DNA of 64,000 bases, taken from positions 62,001 through 126,000 of the forward strand of contig JANEZZ010002879.1 in the NCBI GenBank assembly GCA_026122225.1, in the 5' to 3' direction. Numbering within the stretch: position 1 is the stretch's first letter; every line of letters starts with the position of its first letter. Of this stretch, positions 11,804 to 21,837 are shown piece by piece. The DNA comes from Heloderma charlesbogerti (taxonomy: Eukaryota > Chordata > Lepidosauria > Squamata > Helodermatidae). Below the pieces are notes generated by a model, which was given only the letters and a program-made list of their open reading frames with translations, searched no databases and was not told where the DNA came from. A program made the translations under genes and the position numbers.

Positions 11804-12494
11804 TAGGGATGTTAGAGAATTCTGCCACAGATCCCAGGGGGGCTGAATTCCAGTGAATTCGGCCCCCCAGAATCCATGGCAGAACAGAGCCCCCCAGCCC
11901 TCCACCCTGCAAAAGCCCTGCGAAACGGAGCCTACCTGGCTGCGGCTCCGGCTCTGGCTCCGGCAGTGGCGGCGGTGGCAGCGGTGGCGGCAGCTATTAC
12001 GTAAGCTATTATGGCGAGAAAAAAAAGGAACACAAATAGCTCCCACTATGCTATTTGCGTTCCCCTTTTTTTTGCTGTAATAGCTTATGTAAATATTTAC
12101 GTAGGCTAAAAAAGTGAAAAAAAGGGAATGCAAATGGTGGCCGCCGTAGCCGCCGCCATTTGCGTATGCTTTTTTTTTTTTAGCTTGCCGTGATAGGCTA
12201 CGTAAATACTTATGTAGCCTATCACGGCCTCTGCAGGGACACAAATGGCATCCCTGCATTAGCCGTGATAGACTACGGAATTAGTTATGTAGCCTATCAC
12301 AGTGATGATGAGGAAGCGAATAGTGGTCACAGCGCAGCCGCCATTTGCAAGTCAGTGCAGATGACAGCAGGTAAGTGCTCCATTTTGCGTGCCTTTTGTG
12401 GGGGGGGGCTTTGTTCCACCATGGATTTCGGGGGGCCAAATGCACTGGCATTCGGCCTCACCGAGATCTGTGGCGGAATTCTCTGACATCCCTA
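11804..12494. mobile_element. Hairpin-array hAT-like element C (arm N at both ends)
   Basis: 691 bp, TAGGGATGTTAGAGAATTCT to GGAATTCTCTGACATCCCTA. Both ends are N-type, unlike most copies here. It contains GTAAATATTTACGTAGGC and TAGCCTATCACGG palindromes. Flanks gtcaggcc and atttcctg do not match, so this is not a simple insertion. The BovB sequence on either side is discontinuous. Confidence 0.75.
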
Positions 12495-13399
12495 ATTTCC
12501 TGTATAGTTCTTCTGTGTATTATTTCCACCTCTTCTTAATCTCATCTGCTTCTGTTAGGTCCCTCCCTTCTTTGTCCTTTATCATGCCCGTCTTTGCACA
12601 AAACATTCCCTTGAGATCTCCGATTTTCTTGAAAAGATCTCTAAGCTTTCCCATTCTATTGTTTTCCTCAATTTCTTTGCATTGTTCATTTAAGAAGGCC
12701 TTCTTGTCTCTCCTTGCTATTCTCTGGAACTCTACATTCAATTGGATATATCTTCCCCTTTCTCCCTTGCTTTTGGCTTCCCTTCTTTCCTCAGCTACTT
12801 GTAAAGCCTCATCAGACAGCCATTTTGCTTTCTTGCATTTCTTTTTCTTTGGGATGGATTAAGTTGCTGCCTCCTGAACAATGTTACGGACCTCTGTCCA
12901 TAGTTCCTCAGGCACTCTGTCTATCAGGTCTAGTCCCTTAAATCTATTCCTCACCTCTACTGTATATTCATAAGGGATATGATTTAGGTCATACCTGAAT
13001 GGTTTAGTGGTTTTCCCTACGTTCTTCAATTTAAGCAGAAATTTTGCAATAAGAAGTTCATGATCTGAGCCACAGTCAACTCCAGGTCTTGCTTTTACTG
13101 ATGGTATAGAGGTTTTCCATGTTTGGCTGCAAAGGACATAATCAATCTGATTTTGATATTGACCATCTGGTGATGTCCATGTGTAGCGTCACCTCTTGTG
13201 CTGTTGGAAAAGAGTGTTTGCTATGATCAGTGTGTTCTCTTGGCAAAACTCTATTAGCTTTTGTCCTGCTTCATTTTGTACACCAAGGCCATGCTTGCCT
13301 GTTTTCCCAGTGATTTCTTGACTTCCTACTTTAGCATTCCAGTTCCCTATGATGAAAATGACATCTTTTTTTGGTGTTAGTTCTAGAAGGTGTTGTAGG

Positions 13400-14156
13400 T
13401 AGGGATGTAAAAAAGTCACTTACCTTTCCGCGGATTATGTTGATCGGGGGGAGGCGTTCCATCCCTCCCCCCGGAATCCTCGATGGGGGGGGAGGCAATC
13501 CGTTCCTCCCCCCTGGAATCCTCCATCGCTAGCTGTGCTCTGCAGCAGCTCCGTGGAGCAGCTGGCCAGGCCCAAGCCAGAGCCGTCCGCAGCCGGATTT
13601 CCAGCCGCAGAGGGCTCTGGTTAAAAAAAACAAAAACAAAACCCGCGTATGCAAATGGCGGAGGCTATGGCCGCCGCCATTTGCGTTCCTTTTTTTTGGC
13701 CATCTTAGTCTACATAAATATTTATGTAGACTATGACAATGAAAATAAAGGGGAACACAAATAGCGTAGCGGGCGCTATTTGCATCCCTTTTTGATTCAC
13801 CGTTTTAGCCTATGTAAATATTTATGTAGACTAAGAAGGCCAAAAATAAGGAACGCATTTTTTTTTTTACCCAGCCATGATAGGCTACATAAATCTTTAC
13901 GTAGCCTATCACGTCTTGTAAAAAAAAAAAAAAAGACAAGACTGAAAATGGTGGCAGCGGCAGCTGGTCGGAAGACCGGCCGCCACACCTGCCGCCGCCG
14001 AAACTGCCCGGAACATCCACCCCAGGTAGTTCGCGTCCTGGGGGGGATCCGTGGGGGGGCGGGGGTGATAGCCCATTTCACCACAGAGTTCAGGGGGCCA
14101 AATGCACTGGCATTCGGCCTAACCGAGATCCGTGGCGGAATTCTCTGACATCCCTA
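13400..14156 (+). mobile_element. Hairpin-array hAT-like element D (arm K to arm N)
   Basis: 757 bp with perfect 8 bp duplications gttgtagg (13392-13399 and 14157-14164). The interrupted BovB sequence can be rejoined exactly across it, which proves the insertion boundaries. It starts TAGGGATGTAAAAAAGTCAC and ends GGAATTCTCTGACATCCCTA. It contains a central palindrome around GCAAATAGCGTAGCGGGCG and flanking TGATAGGCTACATAA modules. Confidence 0.92.
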
Positions 14157-15101
14157 GTTGTAGGTCTTCATAGAACCGATCACCCTCAGCTTCTTCAGCA
14201 TCAGTGGTTGGTGCATAGACTTGAATTACTGTGATGTTGAATGGTTTGCCTTGGATTCGTACTGAGATCATTCTATCATTTTTGAGATTGTACCCCAGGA
14301 CTGCTTTTCCCACCCTTTTATTGACTACGAGTGCTACTCCATTTCTTCTAAGGGATTCTTGCCCACAGTAGTAGATATAATGGTCACCTGAATTAAATTT
14401 GCCCATGCTTGTCCATTTTAGTTTGCTGATTCCCAAGATGTTGATGTTCAATCTTGCCATCTCATGTTTGACCACCTCCAGCTTACCTTGATTCATTGAT
14501 CTTACATTCCAGGTTCCTAAACAATATTGTTCTTTACAGCATCGGATTTTCTTTTCACCACCAGACACATCCACAGCTGAGTGTCCTTTCAGCTTTGGCC
14601 CAGCCGCTTCACTCTTTCTGGCGCTACTTGAAAATACCCTCTGCTCTTCCCCAGTAATATATTGGACACCTTCCGACCTGAGGGGCTCATCTTCCAGCGT
14701 CATTGTCATATCTTTTAGCCTTGTGATATGTTCCATGGTGTTTTCTTGGCAGGAATACTGAAGTGGGTTGCCATTTCCTTCTCCAGTGGACCACATTTTG
14801 TCAGAACTCTCTGCCATGACCTGTCCATCTTGGGTGGCCCTGCATGGCATAGCTTATGGTTTCACTGAGTTATACAAGCCCCTTCGCCACAACAAGGAGT
14901 GATCCATGATTCATGAAGGGGTTGTGAGTTTTTTATATCATCTCAAAATACTCGCATTCATATTTTAATATGGTTAAACACTTAAGAACTGCAGTGCAAC
15001 ATCTGGAAAAGGGCAAAATGTAATGGATAGCTAAGTTCCAATCCACATCTTAGTCTTAGAGATGAAGACCTGTTCATTTCATTTTGGGATAGTCAAAGTT
15101 C

Positions 15102-15120
15102 ATATTATTATTATTATTAT
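15102..15120 (-). repeat. (ATT)n: distal part of L2 3' tail
   Basis: ATT repeats continue on the far side of element E at 16096. They look like one L2 tail microsatellite split by the insertion. Confidence 0.7.
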
Positions 15121-16095
15121 TAGGGGTGGACGAAAGTCACTTACCTGTCGTCGAAGGCTGTTCGCGGTGGGGGGGAGGCGCTTCGCTGCTCCCCCCGCGA
15201 AGTTCAGGCCGAGGGGGGAGGCTTCCCACCTCTCCCGGCTGAAATTCAGGCGGGGGGGAGGCTTCCTGCCTCGCCCGGCCGAAATTCAGGCCGGGGAGGA
15301 GGCGCCTCGCCTCGCCTGGCCGCGAACGCGAAAGTAAAAAACAAACAAACAAAAACGCTCCCTGATAGGCTACGTGACGATTCACGTAGCCTATCACAGC
15401 TAGATCTGCAAAGTCAGTCGTGATAGGCTATGTGAATCGTCACGGAGCCTATCATGGGTGACTTTAAAAAAAAAAAAAAAAAGCGCGTACACGAATGGCG
15501 GCCCCCATAGGGAGCCGCCATTCGCGTTCCTTATTTAGTCGCTGTAGTCTACGTAAATGTTTACGTAGACTACGGCGAAAATAAGGGCAATGCAAATAGC
15601 GTTGCCCTTATTTTCGCCGTAGTCTACATAAACATTTACGTAGACTACAGCGACCAAATAAGGAACGGGAATGGCAGCTCCCTATGGGGGCCGCCATTAT
15701 CCGTACACTCTTTTTTTTTTTTAAAGTCACCCGTGATAGGCTACATGACGATTCACGTAGCCTATCATGGCTGACTTTGCAAATCTAGCCGTGATAGGCT
15801 ACGTGAATCGTCACGTAGCCTATCAGGGGGCGTTTTTTTTTTCTTTCATTGCAATGACGGCAGTGGCAGCCGGTCAAAAGACCGGCTGCAGCTCCCGCCT
15901 CGCTCGAACACCCGCCGAACCGCCGGCCGGACCAGCCACCGGGAGGGACATTCGGTGAAGGTACGTCCTGTCCCGGGGGGGGGTGCGGGGTGCAGGGGGG
16001 GTGCGGAGGGTTTCTCCCCGAAAGTTGTTCGGGGGGCCGAACACATTGGCGCTCGGCCCCCCGAAGTTTCGGGGAGAAATTCTCCGCCATCCCTA
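15121..16095 (+). mobile_element. Hairpin-array hAT-like element E (arm K to arm N), near-complete form
   Basis: 975 bp, target duplication attattat on both sides. A good reference copy. Order: K tip and GGTAAGTGAC-type motif (inverted here); three GC-rich ~45 bp repeats; two palindromic modules TGATAGGCTACGTGA / TCACGTAGCCTATCA; an A run; a large central palindrome (about 15485-15715) nesting CGAATGGCGGC, AGTCTACGTAAA and GCAAATAGCG hairpins; a T run; two more palindromic modules; the CAGCCGGTC / GACCGGCTG hairpin; then the N arm, itself a hairpin of TTTCTCCCCGAA and TTCGGGGAGAAA. No coding potential. Confidence 0.9.
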
Positions 16096-16575
16096 ATTAT
16101 TATTATTATTATTTCCCGCCTTTTCCCCAGTACTGGGACTCAAGCTTTACAACATTAAAACTTATACAATTAAAACATAGAAATAGAAATAGAAGTGTAG
16201 AAAAGTTAAAATATAATTAAATCATCAATATTAAAATTGTAAAAATATCAAAACATTAAAAGACAACAAGAAAAATAGTATCCATCCATCATGTTTTCAC
16301 ATGTCTAGACTAGTTATGCCCAAAGCCCTGCTGGAACAAAAAAGTTTTTACATGCCTACGAAAGCATATCAAGGAGGGTGCCAGTCTCGCCTTCCTGGGA
16401 AGGGAGTTCCAGAGCCTTGGGGAAGCCACCGAGAAGGCCCTCTCCCTTGTTCCCACCAGGCATGCCTGTGATGGTGGTGGGACGGTGAGAAGGGCTTCCT
16501 CTGAAGATCTCAGGGCGTGAGTAGGCTCATAGGGGATTATAGGGTCTTTCAGATAACCTGGACCCAAGTTCAAAA
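16096..16575 (-). pseudogene. L2 LINE 3' end with C-terminal ORF fragment
   Basis: On the minus strand, 16310-16573 encodes the L2-type C-terminus: RERAFSVASPRLWNSLPRK followed by APSLICFRRHVKTFLFQQGF. The 3' UTR follows down to 16096, with a GGCGGG-like segment and an ATT-repeat tail, as in amniote L2 elements. Nothing upstream of the last ~90 codons is recognisable, so this is a short 5'-truncated copy. Element E lies inside its tail. Confidence 0.8.
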
Positions 16576-17362
16576 TGCTAAAGAATCCCTAGGTGCAATT
16601 TTGTTGTAAGACCAGAATGTCTGAATGAAAGTCTGTGGTTTGCTCTATTATATTTAGAACAGGGAGGGAAATAGGGAGGCTGCCTAGGAGGAGAGACCTC
16701 AGATCTTTTGATCCTGGACAGAGGAGTTTGGAGAAAGAGGAGGACATGGGTTCAACTGTGCACCCTACAGTCATACCTGAGATATTGGATTGATGTTCTG
16801 ACTGTAGAGGGCAAGTGCTCAACAGGTCTGAGCCCTTACAGATGGCACAGTCACTGAAGTGAACCTAATTTTCTTTATTAACAGTGGGGGATTTAACCAC
16901 CCCATCACTTTTGAAAGAGTGTTGTATTTCTTCTTGTCTTGCATTGCTGAATTTTCAAAGCATTTTTTCTCCTTTTCCACTCCTCTTGGTGGTCTTTCTC
17001 CTGGTAGATTAAACAGGATTTTTCCACTAGCTTCAAAGGGAGAAGTCAGAGCACCACCCGAAAGTCAAACTTGCAGCCTTTGAACATAAAAAAGAAAAGA
17101 AAAAGAAAACATCAAGCAAAGGTTCTCAGACACTGAAGTCAAAACTCAGAAGACAGATATGAGTTGTTGTGTGTGGGTTTTGTTTTTGTTTTTTTTAAAA
17201 TATCACACTGTTTCCCCTCTCTGTGCTATTGGCTTTTGCAGTTGTTTTAGGCTCTAGAAGAGAGATGTTTGGGGTGTGGTATGAATTCCTTGTGTGTACA
17301 GAGGATAACAGAATGAAGCCCTTTCACCCAGTCAGTGTATATTTGGAAGGAGGAATCAGGAT
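16576..17362. other. Unassigned sequence
   Basis: No gene, repeat family or RNA recognised. Confidence 0.4.
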
Positions 17363-17621
17363 TAGGGATGGCATGGGAGCCTGATTCTGTCAGGAAATCC
17401 AGTGGACACACCCCCCCGGCCGCACCCCCAAGCCTTGCTCTCTGAGCCCCTGCCCACACTCACTCCTTACCCACACTCAGCGAGCAGCCTGTACTCATCC
17501 CAACAGCCTTGTTGAACATCATGGTTGCTATTTAAAAAAGAAAAGAAAAGTCAATCGCAAAAATTCACATTTTTGCACATATAATATGGTGATTTCAAAA
17601 TACACACATTTTGAAATCACC

Positions 17622-17622
<1 letters not shown>
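17363..17622. mobile_element. Partial TAGGGATGGCATGGG hAT-like element
   Basis: It starts TAGGGATGGCATGGGAGCC and carries GCCCCTGCCCACACTCACTC, an AGCAGCCTGTACTCATCCCA-like segment and AATTCACATTTTTGCACAT. These resemble, in reverse, the outer element at 38299-39815. The right end dissolves into an ATT microsatellite, so only one half remains. Confidence 0.55.

Positions 17623-17666
<44 letters not shown>
17623..17666. repeat. (ATT)n microsatellite
   Basis: About 14 ATT units, possibly the tail of a lost retroelement. Confidence 0.9.
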
Positions 17667-17667
<1 letters not shown>

Positions 17668-17754
17668 GAGATGATAGGAAGTTATATGTAGTGCTCTTCC
17701 GAAACTGTCTTTCCCTTTTTGGTGTACATTCTTATTCAATTTGAGAGAAAAGAA

Positions 17755-18690
17755 TAGGGATGGCGGAGAATTTCTCCACGAATCCCCGGGAGGCCGAATG
17801 CCAACGCATTCGGCTCCCCGAAATTGGTGGTGAAATTCTCTGACACCCCCCCGCCCCCCCGGGATGGGACTTTCCTCCTTCGAATGTCTCTCTCGGCGGC
17901 AGGTCCCGGCGGCGTTTCGGTGGTGGCGGGGGCGGCGGCCGGTCTTCTGACTGGCAGCCGCTGCTGCCATTTCCCCGTAAAGTAAAAAAAACACAAAAAA
18001 ACACATGATAGGCTATGTAACGATTTACGTAGCCTATCACGGCTAGATTTTCAAAGTTAGCCATGATAGGCTACGTAAATCTTTACGTAGCCTATCACAG
18101 CTGACTTTGGGGGGAAAAAAGCACGTACGCAAATGGCGGCACCCATGGGTGCTGCCATTTGCGTTCCTTATTTGGGCAGGGGTAGTCTACATAAAGATTT
18201 ACATAGACTATGGCGAAAATAAGGGCAACACTATTTGCGCTGCCCTTATTTTCGCCGTAGTCTATGTAAATCTTTACGTAGACTACCTCTGCCCAAAAAA
18301 GGAACGCAAATGGTGGCGCCCATGGACGCTGCCATTTGTGTACGCGCTTTTTTTTTTCAAAGTCAGCCGTGATAGGCTATGTAAAGATTTACGTAGCCTA
18401 TCATGGCTGACTTTGAAAATCTAGCCGTGATAGGCTACGTAAATCGCTACATAGCCTATCACGTGTGTGTTTCTTTTAATTTACTTTTTTATTTCGCGGC
18501 CGGGGAGACGGGCGCTCTCCCCGGCCTGAATTTCAGTGGCAAGGGATGGGGTGCCCCCCCGGCCTGAATTTTGGCCGGGAGGGATGGGGCGCCTCCCCCC
18601 CGGCCTGAATTTCAGGGGGAGAAATGGAGCGCCTCCCCCCCCCACTGAACACAGCTGCGGGACCAGGTAAGGGACTTTTGTCCATCCTTA
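17755..18690 (+). mobile_element. Hairpin-array hAT-like element F (arm N to arm K)
   Basis: 936 bp with perfect duplications gaaaagaa (17747-17754 and 18691-18698). It begins TAGGGATGGCGGAGAATTTC and ends ACTTTTGTCCATCCTTA. Palindrome cores here read GTAACGATTTAC, GTAAATCTTTAC and GTAAAGATTTAC, a variant of those in element E, and the mirrored modules change together. The central palindrome lies near 18115-18350. Confidence 0.9.
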
Positions 18691-19375
18691 GAAAAGAATT
18701 TGCTTTCAGAAAGAAATTCAAAGGAGAAGAAATCTCAGAGAAATTCTCATGGGTTGGGATTGGGGGTTCTTGTCCTTACTTTACTTATGAGGTGGCCATG
18801 GATTGTGCATGATTGTCTTGTCTTTCATTGTACAATAATCTCTGTGGCAGTCTGTAGCCACCTCCTCAGCTTCCCACACTTCAATTAAAGCTATCAGGAG
18901 GAAGACATCATGAAGCAACTCCTCCCATGGAGCTTTTTGAGTTCAGGAAGTGCAGGTGCCCTGGGAGGCTGCAGAGCAATGGAAAGATGGGTAAGAGAGA
19001 GAGAGAACACACAGCACTCATAGCCACCTTGCAGTGATTAGGTAAGCTAAAAATTCAAAAGAAATTCAAAATTCTGCCTCAGAAAAGTGGAAGCCTCAAC
19101 ATAGTTGATGCTGTTGCCACTTGCAGGAGCAGTGCAATAAACTAAAAAACCCTTAGGAAAAAAGAAAACCTGTGCTACAACCCATGCCAATAGGGAGCCC
19201 TATCTGTGAGAAACTGTTGAGAATGTCTCCTCTCCATGGAGAAATCTGGTGAAATTGTCCCCCCCAATTTCTCTGCCCACAAATAGGCTGGGGAATATTG
19301 AGAGGCCATTTGCACACAGCTGTAGTTACATGTGCTTGGGCTTTCTCTGCACAACTGGGTATCCCATAAAAGGCA
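18691..19375. other. Unassigned sequence
   Basis: No gene or repeat family recognised. Part near 18840-19060 resembles 37625-37860 (AGCCACCTCCTCAGCTTCCC, then CAATTAAAGC and GGAAGACATCATGA), so it probably belongs to an unnamed interspersed repeat. Confidence 0.4.
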
Positions 19376-19605
19376 GAGTTTATTTATTGCATTTATATCC
19401 CATCTTTTTCCCTCTTGCAAGAAACCCAAGGCAGCTTATGTGGTCCTCCTCTCCATTTTATCCTCATAGCAACAACCCTGTGAGGGAGGCTGGGCTGAGA
19501 GTCTGTGATGGGCCCAAAGTCACCCAGGGAGCTTCCTTGGCCAAGTGAGACTAGAACCTGGATCTCCCAGCTCTCAGTCCAACACTCTCAACACTACACT
19601 GCACA
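19376..19605 (-). mobile_element. MIR-like (CORE-SINE) element
   Basis: Read on the minus strand it has a tRNA-like head, then a MIR-type core (GGGTGACTTTGGGCCCATCA followed by CTCACAGGGTTGTTG and ATGAGGATAAAATGG), and a tail of the GGGATATAAATGCAATAAAT type shared with L2. MIR-like SINEs are thought to use L2 machinery. The copy is diverged. Confidence 0.75.
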
Positions 19606-21759
19606 GGCTCCTCTACACTGCACTGGCTCCGAGCACCAGTACAAAGGAGGCAGTGACAGGAGAGGGCCTCTCTCACCACCACTGCCCAGAGCAACTGCAC
19701 CTCTCTCTGTTGAGCACCGGCAGAGAGGGGCACAGTTGTTCCCAGTGGCAGGATGGGAAGCCTTCCCATCCTGCCGTCACCACTCAGGCAAGGAGCAGGG
19801 GCTGCTGCACTTGCCTGACTTGGCATGCACCGAGTTGGGCAAGAGCAGGAAGTCGCGGACTGACATCCGGGGGGTTGAAATGGCAGGAACCCGCCAAGCT
19901 CAAGCCCCCAAACAGACGCTCTCGACATCCCTAGGTGTAAGGGGCCAGGCGATGTTGACAGGAGTCGCCTGGCAACTGCATAGTCTCCCCTCCTTGCCAG
20001 GAGCAGAGAATACGCAGTTGGCAGGTGACTCCTGCCTCCGCCGCCTGTCAAAGCTTGACAGCTGTTTGTGCAGCTTAAAAATACAAAAATTAGAGGGCCA
20101 CCATCTTGTGTAAAAGTGGTGGCTCACATCAAGGAGTGGGCAGCTGTGGGGCACTCCCAGACTGCTTTCCGAGCCCCCCAGGGCTCACGTCGCCTGGCAA
20201 GCAGGGGCTGGCAGCAGCGGCAACTCGGCAAAGTACCTGTAGAGTGCTAACACGGGTGAGTCTGTCCATCCCTTTATACCACTCTCTGATTTATTTTGTT
20301 TATACCACTCTCTTATTTTATTCTCTTATTTTATTTTTTAATCCATTTACAAAAAAATGTTACTTAGAAAACAATAAAAAGTGCAATAAGGCCACAAAAG
20401 AGAGGGTGTCCCAGCAGTCTTAAGATAATGGACCTTTCTGTTTGCAGCTGGAGAAAGAGGTCCACCACTGGACCATCCCTCACTGAGGCACAAACCTCAC
20501 CTGCCATCTTTCCTCTGCCCTCAGTGCTCCAACTGCAGTAGGGAGGGGAATGGGTAATCTTGGGTGTGTGTCAGGGGCAGATTGAGGGAGGCTTTGGCTG
20601 TGCTGCAAAGATCCAGCATTTCCATATCATGTCCTCCAAATGGAGGAATATACACCAGCCCTGTAGCTGGCATAATAAACTTCCCTCCATTAGGAACCCA
20701 TGGGAAGTTGTCAGTTTTTTAAAAAGCCAAACAGAACAGGGGCACACACACGGGCACACACACACGTGTGCGTACGCAGTAGGAAGCCACCTCCATCTTC
20801 AGACCTGGCTGGCATGATCCCAGGAGGGCTTGAACTCTCCCCTTCCCCACCCCAAAATCGATGTAGAATTGTGGTGTAAAAGACCTTTTAAAAGCAGCAG
20901 CAACAGAAAGCAGTCTAAAACCAGATGAAAAACAGTAAAGGATACATGCAATAGTCACCAATTACCTGTTAATCGTTTTGGATTTTTAAATTGTTTTTAA
21001 AGAATTATAACCTATCATCTAAATGAGAAGTGTCAGCACCTTGGGAAGATGATTCATCACTAGGATGCCACCACTGAAAGGGCTCTCTCCCTAGACACTG
21101 CCTACCTAGCCTCTGAAGTAAGAGGATATCTGATACAAATCTTAAATTCTGAGCAACTTCATATTGGAGAAGGAGGCCCCTGAGTTTAACAAAACAATGA
21201 TCCCATTTAATGTGATAGAAGTGGCAGGGGGCTTTGATTTCAGTCAGAATATTGGGGCTGAACCGTTTCCCTTGGCAGTGTTTTCCCTAGTCTAAATCCC
21301 CTCCCAACAAATTGCTTTTAGCCCCACCTGAGGCAGTGGGGGGGGAGGTGGCAGGGGGAGATGCAATATACACATATGTGTTTGTTTGTTTTATCCAGTG
21401 GGGCCAGTAGCAGTTTCAGGTGATTATTTAGACTGGGGAAGTAATGGCCAACTAGATGTCTCTGACTGCGCTCCCTACCCACCAGTCCCTCTGCCTTGAT
21501 CAAAAGCAGAATTCCCTATGGCTACATTAAAGAGAGAGAGAGAGAAAAAAAAAAAGATAGGTTATCCAGTGTCAAATCTGTTTAGGCCTTCTAACAACCC
21601 CCTTTTTCCAAAAGCACAATTCAGGCCCAGCACAGACTATCGATGGACTGCAACCATGGTTAAAGCTGATGTGAGTCAGGTGGGGGGAGTGGGGAGGCAG
21701 CTGGGCCTGGCAACAGTGCAAAGTGGGGCTCCAGGACCACAGCACATCCCTTAGCTCAC
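19606..21759. other. Unassigned sequence
   Basis: No gene recognised. A CGACATCCCTA motif at about 19924-19934 looks like the end of a TAGGGATG-type transposon, but I could not find its other end. The frame at 19505-20113 lies in GC-rich DNA overlapped by frames in other registers, and has no recognisable domain. Confidence 0.35.
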
Positions 21760-21830
21760 TGTCATTGCCATCTTAATTATGCCAGCCCACTACATCAGGA
21801 AAGCAGCATAATTAAGATGGTGGCACTGGG
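21760..21830. repeat. Short inverted repeat next to the BovB 5' end
   Basis: TGCCATCTTAATTATGC near 21768 is repeated in inverse as GCATAATTAAGATGGTGGCA near 21807. A related CACCATCTTGATTATG occurs past the BovB and hAT insert, near 25990, so the LINE probably landed in an older small DNA transposon. Confidence 0.5.
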
Positions 21831-21837
21831 GAGTACT

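Larger units (their letters stand above)
11736..14925 (-). pseudogene. RTE/BovB LINE, decayed minus-strand copy split by two hairpin elements
   Basis: Three BovB segments survive: the 3' end (about 11736-11803, matching the GTCGGACACAACT-type tail), a middle part (12495-13399) and the 5' part (14157-14925). The 5' part still reads as an open frame of about 230 codons beginning MPCRATQDGQVMAESS, with LGTWNVRSMNQG and IQVYAPTT of the AP-endonuclease domain. Between the 3' tail and the middle part, most of the reverse transcriptase (roughly 500 codons) is missing, and element C sits at that join. Element D splits the endonuclease region cleanly with a perfect target duplication. The copy cannot make a working protein. 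Confidence 0.88.

Noticed and set aside
19505..20113. A 202-codon frame as a real gene
   Set aside because: The first part overlaps the tRNA-like end of a MIR-like SINE, the opposite strand is also open, and the peptide has no conserved features.
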